Origin: Bifiguratus adelaidae
Lineage: Eukaryota; Mucoromycota; Endogonomycetes; Endogonales
Direction of reading: 5' to 3'
DNA length: 64,000 nucleotides
Assembly: GCA_002261195.1 (NCBI GenBank)
Contig: MVBO01000074.1
Coordinates: 1 to 64,000, forward strand
A program made the position numbers and the translations under genes. A model generated the notes under the pieces. The model was not told the DNA's origin. It made no database searches and saw nothing but the letters and a program-made list of their open reading frames with translations. Below, one piece after another: positions 33,117 through 46,556 of this stretch (position 1 is its first letter; every line of letters begins with the position of its first letter).

Positions 33117-34987
33117 TTACGCGCGGGTGGCGCGTTCCTTGACCGTGATATCGTATTTGCCGACCTTGATACGCACCGTCACCAATTGCACCAAATCTTC
33201 GATAATGGCTTCTTGTCCAGAGACCAATCCAATCTCAAAGTATTTCAACAAGGCGAAGATGCCCAACCTCAACTCCATCCACGCAAAATTCTTGCCAATG
33301 CAGTTTCGACTACCGATGGAGAAGGGAAAGAAGGCATCATGGTCCGCTGGATGTTCAGCTCCATCCAACCATCGCTCGGGCATGAATTCGTGAGGCTTGT
33401 ACCAGTACTTGTCGGAGATGTGACATCCCCAGGTAAAGCAATTTATAGTGGTATTTTTGGGGATTGCGTATCCACCCAGAACTACATCCGCGGGAGGTTG
33501 ACGCGGAAGGCCTGTACCAGTGACTGGACGCAAACGAAGTGTTTCATCAATGACGGCGTTCAAGTAGGGAAGACTCTTCAGATCGTCAAAGGACGGAAGA
33601 GGAATTCGATTGTCCTCTCCTTTTTGTTTCAAATCCACCGAATCGATCTCCTTAACCAGCGCCTCAAGTACCTTGGGATGCTGGATAAGGAAAATGATAG
33701 TAAAGGCGATCGTGTTGGACGTTGTTTCGGATCCCGCAACTGTAACGATGCGTCAGCCCTATCACTCAACCACATACGCCGCGCTACTTACTCAAAAAGA
33801 GGACTGTTTCTTGAATGATATCCTTGGCCATCAAGCGATCTTCTTCATTATCCGCAAATTGAGTTTCAATCAAGATTTGCAGAATGTCGTTACGCTTGCC
33901 CTTCTTGCGTCGGCTTGGCGAGTCCAAGGCTTGGCCGTTTTGCTCGGCTTCCGCCCGAGTGGCTTCCGTACGCTGCTCAATAATCTCGCTCATAAACTGC
34001 CGAAAAGATAAATATCGCGCTTCATAATGGTACTGGAAACCTTACCTTGAAGAGATACTCGTCGCTTTCCAATGCGTTTTTGGAGCTGATGGTCCAGCGA
34101 ACGAAACCTGGTAACAGGGCACGGAGACCAGCGAAGTGCATGCGGTGATCGATGGCCCCAGGCAAACGACCGGCCTCGCCAATACCTCCATTGATCATGT
34201 CAAACTCGCATCCAAAAGCCGTCTCGCCTATCACATCCAGCGCGAGGTGCTTGTAAAGTCCCCAAATGTCGAGGGTGGTGGCTGCTCCCCTGTTGTTGGC
34301 AATTTGCTGGCGGATATTCAGAATCATCTTTTCGGTACACGATTGTAGAAAGGGTTCCAGAGAGCCGAGATAGCGAAGGGAAAATGCGGGAGATACAGCA
34401 CGTCTCTATGTACAAAGCCATAACATGAGTGCACGTCTCTTGATATCTTGATCGTCTCTCTTACCCTGTGCTTGTGAAAGTTCTTGTCAATCGTACTAAA
34501 CACGGTTTGATGACCCTCCAACTGGAAGCGTTTGTAATCTTCAGCCTTGGGGAAGTCTTGCTTGCCTAGGACTTCCTTGATGATAGCCTTGTCGGAAACA
34601 CTGATCCGATCCACACCCAAGCGGACCACCGGTCCATACTGTTCATGAAGCTGAAAGACAGTTTGAAACAACTTTGCCTCTCGAACACTCTTTTTCATCC
34701 ACATCGGTACATCTACCAGTGAGCTGAAGATCGGACCGGGAATATGCGAGAGCGGTCCAAGAAAGACGAGATAGAGGCGCTAAATGTTAAGGATCCCATG
34801 AGTTAAAGCGTCAAGGGCGTGGCATGCGCCTTACCTTAGAAATTTTGTAGCCAAGATATCCCAACAGGAGCGCTCGAACAACATTCTTAGCGTGCTCGCG
34901 CTGGCCGAGTTTAGCGAGAACAGTATCAACATGCTCTTGAATCGCTTCAAAAGCGCGCATCAAGGAAGAAGTATTGACAACAGACAT
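33117..34987 (-). CDS. Cytochrome P450 monooxygenase
   Basis: Five exons (34835-34987, 34465-34779, 34046-34405, 33792-33996, 33117-33739) give 551 residues, a complete P450. An N-terminal hydrophobic segment (NVVRALLLGYLGYKIS) anchors it in the ER and is followed by the proline hinge HIPGP. Conserved elements are the I-helix AGSETTSNT (oxygen activation), DETLRLRP (ExxR), the PERW loop and the heme-binding FSIGSRNCIG with the proximal cysteine. The substrate is unknown. The gene converges with CCS1, whose stop is 83 bp away. Confidence 0.93.
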
Positions 34988-35509
34988 GATGAAGGAGCTG
35001 CTGGAGGGGTATGCCTATATATCAGCAAGCATCCGAAGTTTACGCGGAAAACGTCTGTCAAGCGAAATGCACCAAAAAAGGAAATTGGCTTAGTGCCTTT
35101 GAACACGGCTTAGATTTAGGCTGAATAGAGGCCGCTGGCCGAAACTATGAGCCTCCACATCGCGTGGATCCAGAATACGCCAGCAGGTATTGCAGGATGG
35201 CTTGTAGTACATTTCACAGCATCAAGATCCGTCATGCCTATCAACAATGGTCTGCTATTCGTATCACCATACAAGCACATGTCAATTTCCGGCATGGCGC
35301 CCCCCCCCCCCAACGACTCGGCTAATTCATTAACGGGGTCTTTTAGGATTTCAAGCAAGAGAGTCGTTTTTGCTTGTTCCTTGTGCTCTTGTTACCACAT
35401 TTCAGCCTTGCTATCTTCTCCTTCTTGCCTTGCGTCATCCTCTGTTTTACATTGGGGACTTTGTCATACCCCTAGACCACAAGAGAGCACGCGAATCTAG
35501 ACGTTTTAT
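34988..35509. other. Intergenic stretch with a 12-base C run
   Basis: Divergent promoter space between the P450 and the AMMECR1 gene. A run of 12 C lies at 35300-35311. No gene recognised. Confidence 0.55.
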
Positions 35510-36242
<733 letters not shown>

Positions 36243-36718
36243 TGTTGGACTAACACGCATATCCATCGCTTTGGCGCCAAAAAGGCGCATCGCACAAGAA
36301 TACCTCTTCCGGTGCCAGGGTTCAGCACAAGACCTATCCGCAACGAGTTAGGACGATGGAAACGACAATCAATGAATGACTAGATTCTGTTTTACGGGCC
36401 ACGGACTGCTTGATAGACGACGTTCACAGGGATCAATTTTGTTTTTGCAACGGACACCTTGACTAGATGACGATCGTTAAAGTGAGAGATAGATTGGTTT
36501 ACATATAGTGTATTTGTCGAGTAGACGACGCAGTATGTGCACCTATTCAATGGAATAGAAAACCCCTTTTTTTTACTTGCAGCACCCGACCCCCGATACC
36601 ATCTGCGCCATTGCCCATCATATTGTGCCTATTTAACAATGTAGAGATCCACGTTTACAACTGATCCTGACGTTTATAAAAGCACAATGGCAGTCCACAA
36701 ACAAGCTATTGATACAGC
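36243..36718. other. Intergenic stretch with TATA box
   Basis: TATAAAA at 36675-36681 precedes the Pro/Ala-rich gene. An upstream ATG at 36687 opens a different frame, so it may act as an upstream start. No gene recognised in the rest. Confidence 0.55.
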
Positions 36719-37249
36719 ATGTCATTCAACAAGCTATTTCCATGGGCCATTGTTGGCCTCCTTTGCATTGTTTCACCAATCAAGGCTCAATCCACCGATG
36801 CCACGGCGGCTCCTAGTACCGCCATTGTGCCCGCAGCGGCCCCCGCTGCACCTACAGCCGCAGGTCCTCCGGCTTATACACCTTTAGCGGCACCTTCGTG
36901 GCCGCCATATCAGCCATTTGCGGCCAATCCGATTGCGTCGCCCATTCAACAGCTTCCCCAAGCCAACCAAGGATTTCCCTTCAATGTCTTTCAACCGGGG
37001 TACAATCCTGGCCTCCCGGCAAGTCAACAAGCCAATGCAGGTCAATTCCCCATGCAAGTACAGCCATTGAACATCCCTGGAAACCCATTGGCAAATTACA
37101 AACCTGCTTGGCAAACGGGTGGTGGATTGGGAGGGTTGTTTGGTCAGCCAGCCCCTCAAGCTACACCACAAGCGCCGGCACAAGCACCTGCACCGGAAGG
37201 TGGAGCGTCCGAGGGCACTAGCACAGGAAATGCGACTCCTTCATCATAA
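36719..37249 (+). CDS. Secreted Pro/Ala/Gln-rich low-complexity protein
   Basis: A 176-residue intronless frame with a signal peptide (MSFNKLFPWAIVGLLCIVSP, cleavage after IKAQ). The mature part is almost entirely Ala, Pro, Gln, Gly and Asn, without cysteines and with PxAP-type repeats near the C-terminus (APQATPQAPAQAPAP). A TATA box stands 38 bp before the start codon. It is probably a disordered cell-wall or extracellular protein; no family recognised. Confidence 0.75.
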   Translation: MSFNKLFPWAIVGLLCIVSPIKAQSTDATAAPSTAIVPAAAPAAPTAAGPPAYTPLAAPSWPPYQPFAANPIASPIQQLPQANQGFPFNVFQPGYNPGLPASQQANAGQFPMQVQPLNIPGNPLANYKPAWQTGGGLGGLFGQPAPQATPQAPAQAPAPEGGASEGTSTGNATPSS

Positions 37250-37291
37250 AGAAAGTGTGAAGAAATAAAGTCGCTCATCGAGCTTACATAA

Positions 37292-38952
<1,661 letters not shown>

Positions 38953-39070
38953 AGAGATAGATTTCCCACTAGACTTTCTTGCAGCCCAGCGTATCTCTAG
39001 TCTATTTGTTGTCTAGTATACATGCTTCACTTATACGCGATGTTGCAATTTGATACACCCTACATACAAT

Positions 39071-39523
39071 CTATGGCAAAGGTTTCGTAGGTTCCGGCGG
39101 ATTGGTGCGCTCGGTGAACACATTTTTCCCATTGTCGCTCGTTGACTTGCCCTCCTCCGGCTTGGCGGGCGCCTTCGCCGAGTCTCCATCCAACGTTGGT
39201 TCCCGACCATGTTCTTCCACGAAGCGGTTGTAAGCAGCTGAGCTAGCCTCCGTGCAAAGCCACAGGTCCTTGAGTGGTTCCATACACTTTTCTGGTTCCT
39301 CGGCATGGTCAGCGAGACACTTGTCATAGGCGTCAATGCTGTTGCCGCAATGTCGTTTGACGAATTTGAGAATGCCCACATTGTCTTCGGAACACTTTGT
39401 CAACGCTCTTCGCTCTCGAAAGCAAGCTTGTGACCAGTTGTCAGGATGACTGTCTATGCATTTCTGATACATTTCGAGCTGCAATGCGCAGTTCTTGGCG
39501 ACTTGCTCCAATGTATTCTCCAT
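39071..39523 (-). CDS. Quadruple Cx9C (CHCH) protein, CHCHD5/Mix14-like
   Basis: A 150-residue intronless frame contains four exact Cx9C motifs: CALQLEMYQKC, CFRERRALTKC, CGNSIDAYDKC and CMEPLKDLWLC. Two CHCH hairpins of this kind are typical of CHCHD5/Mix14-type proteins of the mitochondrial intermembrane space, imported and oxidised by Mia40. The C-terminal 45 residues are polar and proline/lysine-rich, an extension beyond the usual length. It converges with glutathione reductase. The other candidate is NDUFA8, which also has four Cx9C motifs; length and spacing fit CHCHD5 slightly better. Confidence 0.8.
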   Translation of the reverse strand: MENTLEQVAKNCALQLEMYQKCIDSHPDNWSQACFRERRALTKCSEDNVGILKFVKRHCGNSIDAYDKCLADHAEEPEKCMEPLKDLWLCTEASSAAYNRFVEEHGREPTLDGDSAKAPAKPEEGKSTSDNGKNVFTERTNPPEPTKPLP

Positions 39524-40450
39524 GGTGTGCGAAACCCGATGGCCGAAAAATTTGAGTCAAGCGCGATCTGGTTAACAATGGAGCGAGATCGCGTCTTTTT
39601 GTTCTGCAGGGATAGATTGGCTTTTGCTCCTGCATGAGGCTACGGTGGATGTGGCGTGATGCATGTTCACGGTGGGTACACTTTACATGCAATGGTCGTG
39701 TTGCCAGCGGACGCTTGATGAGGAGGTGGAACAGTCTACTTCCAATGTGAGCATCTCGGAAGGTTATCCATGTCTTTGGCTCCCGATCATTGCTCGAAAT
39801 TCCTGAGTCACATCGAGGGTATTAAAGTGATCCATCCGCATTGATGCAGATCAGGTGATATGCTTCGCATCGAGATCCGTTGGCTTGGCGTCCCCCGCCA
39901 CGCTGTCCATTGAGAAATGACGAGCTCAAGGTGGTTGGCATCTCGCCAGGCTCTTTTCCAGTGATATTCAGATGGTGCATTTTAGAATACCGCTTGAACC
40001 GAGTAGGATAGCCTTCTCGACCTCACCAGTGACCGTGTCAAAACCCGATTTGAGTACATGTCTCGCAAGTTAAGCGTGACAAGGATAGTCGGCCAAATAC
40101 TCTCGGCAAGGAGCCAATCGTACCAAGACGGTTCATAAGCAATCCAAGGTGAGGAGTTGTGCGTCACTGTAGCATGGAGAGACTGCATGTGAGCATGTAA
40201 TTGCTTTGTCCAGTTGTCAAGGACCCCATTGTCCGCTTCCGTGTCAGTTCCCTTTCAAATGTCTTCCTCGAACAGAGTGATTGCACGGGCGCCAGGCTCT
40301 CCACGGGAAACGGAGGTTCACATTAAGTACACTCTATGCATACAAGGCAGCTGCAAAATAAGCAACTGCGCGAAAGCCAGATGAAAGGGTGATATAGGGT
40401 TAAACAAAGCAGCTGTTTCTAAGGAGACAAGCAGCCTGTTTGTACCTGCA
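39524..40450. other. Intergenic stretch, no gene recognised
   Basis: Only short, unconvincing frames; it separates the Cx9C gene's promoter from the 3' end of the GT49 gene. Confidence 0.5.
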
Positions 40451-41872
40451 CTATAGTAGGAATTCGAGTGTTTTGCCAAAGTTTCGTATCTTGGAGCATT
40501 GTGACTTTAAATTATCGGCCTTGGAAGTATTCCAGATGCCGTCAGCAATGAACCTTCGTGCGTAACGAAGGCAGACTTCTTCCCGAAAGTTGTCATATAT
40601 TTTTCGATTATATCGTCGCTGCAGTAAGAATTCATGTAAGATGATCATAGGACTCTCGAACAAATGCCCTCACCTCTCGTGTTCTTTCTTTTTCCGGGTA
40701 ATCATGGTTTTGGTGGATAAGAAAGTCGTTTGGAAGAACATAGTAATCCACTCCAGAGAGATACAATTCATAAAGACAAGCTGCCTTATTGGCGCCGTAT
40801 CTAAAGTCCACGAAATGAGATAATGCAGCATTTAAGCAATAGCTTTCGACTTACCCAATAAATCGTTCATCGCACCACGGGCTCTCATCTTTCTTAAAAA
40901 CAATATAGGGCTCGTAAGAATGGTTGTATTCGTCGACTTTATAGATTTCCTCTGCATCGTGCCATCGACTGTAATTCGTACTGCCATGACCTCGCGACCA
41001 CAATTTGTGAAACATGTCGATCTTGTCCGGTATAATCTCCAAGAGATCGCGTTTATTGCGTGGAAATCGCGACGAATCGAAACCGTCTTTGTGATTCACG
41101 TATTCGAAAGCAGGGATGACTAAAGCTGTGTTTCCGCTGCCCAGCTTAGCTAGAATATCACGATTCGACAGGATGGAGTTTCTGAAATCCGTGCAGAGAT
41201 AAAAATCAACGTCCAGCATTGTCAAAAAATCCGTCCGCATGAATAGCTTGGCAATATTCCGCCACATGTTGAACTGTCGTTCGTATCGGTCAAGTATGAC
41301 ATGCACATCCACATGCTTCTGCATGTCCGGATTGGCGGCATAGGCGTCTCGCAATTGTTTAAGAATGTCGTCTTTGTCGTTGTCATTGATATGTATGGCG
41401 GCGGATATGGGACCTTGATAATGTGAGGCTAAGCGAGAGAGAACAGGGAAACGATCTCCAGTGACTAATGTGGCTATGGTAATGTCTTGGGCATTGACGA
41501 CTCCTTCCGCACGGAAAAAGAATGGCATTATTTTCGGTGTCCCAAGGGTATCTGAAAATAGTTTCGATACCACATGACCTTCAGGGATGTCTGTAGAGCG
41601 ACCTGTATGATGTTACTTGTACTTCGAGTACGAGTCATCACTTGGAACATACCATCTGCAGTCGTCCAGACGAATTGATGTTCAGCAAAGGTTTTGGTAA
41701 TAGGAATAGGGATGGAAACTTCTTCTGCTGATCGTGCTTGCACAGCCGACTTTACGTTTTGTGATACACCGACCGTATAAAACTGATTGCTTGCGTACAG
41801 GACTGTGAGCGCTAGGTTAACTACTATGGCGTACTTGAAGACCTTAGCGAGCCCGCTATTGAGCTCCTTCAT
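40451..41872 (-). CDS. LARGE-type glycosyltransferase (GT49-like)
   Basis: Four exons (41653-41872, 40855-41602, 40674-40800, 40451-40618) join in phase to about 420 residues. The ATG at 41872 starts a type II anchor (VFKYAIVVNLALTVLYASN). The catalytic domain shows DITIATLVTGDRFPVLSRLA, YERQFNMWRNIAKL and the DxD metal site MLDVDFYLCTDFR, then an ESPWCDERFIG-YG segment and VLPNDFLIHQNH, all characteristic of GT49/LARGE beta-1,3-glucuronyltransferase-like enzymes. It would work in the Golgi; the acceptor is unknown. GT49 is rare in Dikarya and, to my knowledge, common in Mucoromycota. Confidence 0.85.
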
Positions 41873-42502
41873 GTTGAAAATGAGATCTGACAATGTCGGT
41901 CTCCAACCAACCATCAACAAGTCCAGCAAATCTGCCGAATTTCTGACCAGATCCGCTGTCCTGTGCACCAATTACACACAGGTCACTGACCCCTCTCGCT
42001 ATCCAGGGGATCAAGCTAGGGTCTAGCTTTATGCTTTCCACACTCTGAAGTACTCTGGCAAGAGAATCAACCATTTCTATAGCAGTGTTATTAATGCAAT
42101 GCCGGAGGTTATTTGTTAATGGACACTGTGACACCCCCAAAGTGGAAAGTCCGAGCTCGACTAGAGGCGAGCCAGGTAGAAGGGAATAGCAGATCGCAGA
42201 CCATATTAGAATTTGAGTCAAACATTTGGCGCTTCAACACCTTTAACTGGCTTATCCGGCAGTATCCAGCCAGCGCATGATCATGTCATCGCAGCAAGGC
42301 CCATTGGCAATGGAATGCTACCATGAAGGCACGTTTGTCGACCATCCTTTGAATCGAGACATCGCAATTGTTCCAAGATCAAATGTGATTGGCTGATAAA
42401 TCTTCCATCTCCGATGCTCGCATCGCCTTCACGCTCTCTCGCTCTTGTATCGCGCTGTTCGAGAACGCAACGGTGCTATTCTGTCCAGGTAAACAAAAGA
42501 AG
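41873..42502. other. Divergent promoter and leader region
   Basis: Lies between the GT49 and aminotransferase starts. An upstream ATG at 42414 opens a 25-codon frame resembling a mitochondrial presequence (SRSLALVSRCSRTQRCYSVQ) but it is not in frame with the enzyme; it could be an upstream ORF or belong to an alternative transcript. Confidence 0.5.
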
Positions 42503-44122
42503 ATGTCTATGCGCATTACGGACTACTCGCGGTTCATTTCCGCTCGAAGTGCTGCACGTCAGCCAGCAGCGAGTAAGTGGTAATGGTACAAAGGTACCGG
42601 ACGTCGCAAACTCGAGCCTTGTATTGACCTGGCTTGGAACAGTCAGAGCACTTGTACCTTTCACAAAGCTACCTGGCATGGTAAGATGCGCGCTGTCTGA
42701 GGTGACCCTTCACTGATCAAGGCAACTGCAGATCAGTTTGGGTGCGGGTGCACCAAACGCAGAAACCTTTCCTTTCGCCAGTATGGAGTTTACATTGAAG
42801 AATGGTGAAAAAGTCAAGGTCGACGACGAGGTATTCAAGGAAGCATTGAATTATACCCCGACAGTGAGTAAAAGCCATCATTAGGCAATCGGTGGTGCTC
42901 TGAAGCTAACGTTTCGATAGCCAGGGCTGGGGCCAATACTTGAATGGCTGAGAGAGCTACAGCTAAGAGAACACAAACCACCCATGGAAGAATTTGATAT
43001 TGCCATTGGAACCGGATCACAGGATCTCATTGCGAAGGCACTCGAAGCTGTCATAAATCCTGGAGATAACCTGCTGATAGAGAATCCATCCTACACCGGC
43101 ATCATCTCGTTTCTGAAATCACAGCCCGTGAATCTAATAGGTAATGTAAGGATGGTATGCGACGTCAGCTTACTAATTTCCTGTTGTAAAAGATGTATCT
43201 ACCGACGGACGAGGCATCATACCGACCAGTCTAGAAATCATCTTGAGTACATGGACGGACGAGAAAACACGCCCTCGAGTCCTGTATACAATTAGCACGG
43301 CAGGCAATCCTTCCGGAATCACCCCACATATGGATCGTAAGAAGCAAGTGTACGAGATTTGCCGCAAATACAACGTCCTGATCCTCGAAGACGATCCCTA
43401 CTATTACCTACAAGTAAGTCTTGTCGTTTAGAAAATCGCATGCTCAATGCTTTCCGCAGTTTGAGTTGCCGCGGATTGCATCCTATTTCTCTATCGATGA
43501 GGATGCGCGTGTGTTGCGATTTGACAGCATGAGCAAAATCCTAGCAGCAGGCATGCGACTAGGCTGGGTGACTGGCCCAAAGCCATTAGTTGAGCGCATC
43601 AATCTTCACACGATGGTAATGAACATGTGCATGATGAATGGCTCTAATCCCCCTGTCTAGACTACAAATCTTCAGCCTTCTACTATACCACAAGTCATGA
43701 CCTATGCGTTGCTTGAAAAATGGGGACAAGAAGGATTCCAGGAGCATGTTCATACCGTGTCACAATTCTACAGAAAGAAGATGGATGCGTTCGTTCAGCA
43801 TGCCGAGAAATATCTCTCTGGTCTCGCTGAATGGACGGTTCCTGAGGCCGGGATGTTTGTGTGGATCAAGTTGAATGGTATTGATGATACGAACGAGTTG
43901 ATCACAAAAGAAGCGCGAGATAAAAAGGTCCTGGCGGTACCAGGCACGGTAGGTGGTTTTCCATGCGACGAGTGGTCATATTGAGCATGGTAATCTTAGT
44001 CCTTCACACCACAACTTGTCAAATCGCCTTACGTGCGGGTATCTTATAGTAATGTCACTGAAGAGCAAATGGAAGAGGCGCTCAAACGTCTCGCTGAGTG
44101 CGTCCGTGAGGCATCGCAATGA
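42503..44122 (+). CDS. Aromatic / alpha-aminoadipate aminotransferase (Aro8-like)
   Basis: A class I/II PLP aminotransferase spread over eight exons with introns of about 45-70 nt. It begins [20 protein letters not shown], followed by [18 protein letters not shown] and the [15 protein letters not shown] cofactor-binding segment. NPSGITP-type substrate contacts come next, then [10 protein letters not shown] and [16 protein letters not shown] with the PLP lysine (SMSK). It ends [18 protein letters not shown] with the arginine that binds substrate carboxylate. Members (Aro8, kynurenine/AADAT type) transaminate aromatic amino acids, 2-aminoadipate or kynurenine. The start at 42503 is chosen for homology; a longer mitochondrial form is possible. 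Its stop is 20 bp from the convergent FANCL stop. Confidence 0.9.
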
Positions 44123-44142
44123 TGATGGGTGGTCAAATGTAT

Positions 44143-45486
44143 TTATGGAATGACAGCTACATTGAGCGCATTGTCGCAGTATACACATTGTCCAAACAAT
44201 CTGTTCAGACTTGATCGAGTTGTTGAAAGAGATCTCAACCACTCTACAAGACATTGCCTGTGATAAGCTTTGCTACATTGTGGATTTGGGCATGTCTGAT
44301 CGGGGACAATCATACGTTCGTTAGTCCCTGGGAGATTGTATGCATAGCAAATGCCGCACTCAAAGTTCATATCTTCATCCGCTCCAACTTTTGCCAACGG
44401 CTGATCTCGTTTGCTGGGGAAGGTGATGCACAGTATGTTTGACAAGTTTTGTGTAATGCTCAAATCGTCATTCCTGCTCCCAGAGTAAGTAAGACCTTCC
44501 CAATGTGGCCAACCAGTGCCTACCAAATGTGCCTGTTTTTAGAATAAGCTGCCTTTAGGTTAAATACTTGATCCGATGACCCAAAAACTTTGAGATCCTG
44601 CAATTGTCCGGATCTTATCGTCTCAGTGTCCATCACAGCCACCTCTATTAAGAGAGTCAGATTTCGGCCAATGGCTACACGGCGCCAAGGATATACCCAA
44701 GAAGGTGGATCGGGTTCCAACAGCCAGGTGTGGCTATCGAGATCATCCAGAGCGTCAAAGTAGCTTTGAGCAGAATTGATCACTTGCAAATATCGGTACA
44801 GGGTACCCTGCAAAGTATCGCAATGTTCTTCGCTCACTTTAACCATGAGTGTTTGCGGCAACTGGATACTGATTGACGGGCCGTCATGAGTATAGTTGGG
44901 TTTCAACGCAACGTGAGCGACGTGAGTACGGCCACCTTGATCACTACATGGATCAAGCATGTTAGCGCTCACTGGGGGGACTCTTGAGCTTACTTACGCG
45001 AGATGGACATCGAATGTGCTCAGCATATTCCCGATATTGCTGATCTTTTCCAACCCAATGCCTTGCAAATCTCGCACGATGGTCTCGTACACTTGCGCAT
45101 TATCTCTCGTTGCGCCATTAGGCGATTCATCTGTATACCAACCCGCCTATTGCCAGGTCAGTCCACGTACCAAGTCGATAACAAAAATCCGAACTAATGA
45201 AGCTTACCAGTAAGCTCACAACTTCGGTATTCACGTCAGCCCAGCAACGGCATAGAGCTACTCTCTTTTGCAGCAATACATCCCGCCCTTGAGAGCACAA
45301 CAATTGACTGAGATCAGGCTCGCACCGAACCGTGTGCGTTTCGGTGTCAATCACCATTCGCCGCATTTCGTCTTGAAACGGTAGCAGCAACAGAAAGGTG
45401 CTTGGAGGTGAAGTATTTAACGGACATACTTGTATGGCCGAATCAAGCACCCACAATGGTTCCGTATCCGCGTCAAAAGCCACCAT
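44143..45486 (-). CDS. FANCL: FANCL-type E3 ubiquitin ligase
   Basis: Four exons (45208-45486, 44998-45146, 44524-44943, 44143-44473) give 392 residues. The last 80 residues are the diagnostic RING/PHD-like domain: CGICYAYNLPG, PDQTCPNPQCSKAYHRQCLVEWLRSL and GQCVYCDNAL. The central part has FANCL/URD features (an LEPDPPSWVYPWRRVAIG segment). In animals and plants FANCL monoubiquitinates FANCD2 at DNA crosslinks. A FANCL gene in a fungus is informative for its position, since most Dikarya lack the canonical one. No other Fanconi gene is in the window. It is divergent from the CP-motif gene. Confidence 0.88.
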
Positions 45487-45643
45487 GTCTTGTCCAGCCC
45501 GCTACTACATCACGCCGAATGCCATTCTAAAAGCCGCGCGATGTATCCAAATAGGGAAGTCAATCCCGTGATCTATCTCATGACTCTCTTTATCAGGCGT
45601 GATGCCGTTAAGCTCTTCTCTCTTCTTGCGCCTCTTCTACACC

Positions 45644-46173
45644 ATGCCTGCTAACCAAGACCAAGATCCAATGCTTCCTTTGATTGAAGGAATGGCTCAT
45701 GAATGTCCTGCATTCCATAATTCATGCCCCTACAAAATGGTCTATACAGAGGAGCCCAACGTCAAGGATCATATTCAACGCTGGTACGTTCCAAGGGTTT
45801 GTTCCCTCAATAACCGCTCTCTTACTCATGATTTTCAATTTACCACATTAGTCCCGCCTTTAGCGATGGTAAGTGAATACACGAGAGGCTATCTCATCAT
45901 ATCGTCAGCCGAGAGCGATTGCATTTTAAAACCGTCCAATAGGCTGTCCGTTTCAAAATAAGAGTGCAAAGGAGTGCGAGGAGCTGGTACAGTCGATCCC
46001 CAAAGACCATCCCAAATGTCCCGTATTCGATCAAGATGGTAAGTGGACCCAAATCTTGAAGTGCTGCAAGTATCTGACCCCATGTCATAGCCAAATTCTG
46101 CCCTGATGGTACCAACTTGATGCATATGCTGGACAGTCAGCGTCATGATCTCTTTACTCATAAGAAGCACTAA
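45644..46173 (+). CDS. Small protein with six Cys-Pro (heme-regulatory-like) motifs
   Basis: Four exons (45644-45783, 45852-45868, 45943-46038, 46091-46173) join in phase to about 111 residues; the second exon is only 17 nt. The protein has six CP dipeptides: CPAF, CPYK, CPAF, CPFQ, CPVF and CPDG, arranged as two CPAF-x(3)-CP(Y/F) pairs and two single motifs. CP motifs are the core of heme-regulatory motifs, in which cysteine ligates heme. No membrane segment or signal peptide is present; Met and His are frequent in the last 25 residues. I recall CPAF/CPF repeats at the N-terminus of some fungal heme-handling proteins but cannot confirm a family here. The gene is divergent from FANCL, 157 bp away. 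Splice sites were chosen because they restore the repeated CPAF...CPF pattern. Confidence 0.68.
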
Positions 46174-46494
46174 ATGTAGTCAATGGAACAATGCCCAAAG
46201 CGATATGTAAATGTGTCAATATGTGTTATACAAACGGTGACTTCCGAAAAGTCCTTGTTCCGATGTGGCATTTGAGACAAATGAGTGGAAAGACTACCTC
46301 TTTGAGTAACAAGGAGTGTTTTCATTACTTGAAAAGGAAGTGCTACGTTCATCTTGCCTAATAAGGAATTCGGAAACCGGAAAGCCTTTGCACCGGCCAT
46401 TGTCAAAACATGACCCCAGAACCGTCAAGCTTCCCGCCGTGTGCTGCAAATCACCGAGAAGCATTGGAGCATCTTGACAGAGCACCTGTCATAA

Positions 46495-46501
46495 TATAAA
46501 G
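46495..46501 (+). promoter_or_regulatory. TATA box of the BTB gene
   Basis: TATAAAG lies 55 bp before the ATG at 46557, followed by a pyrimidine-rich leader (CTTCTCAACTCTATTCTC). Confidence 0.5.
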
Positions 46502-46556
46502 GGCCCCATTCGACGGGACGACCCCTCGACGCGTTTCTCTTCTCAACTCTATTCTC

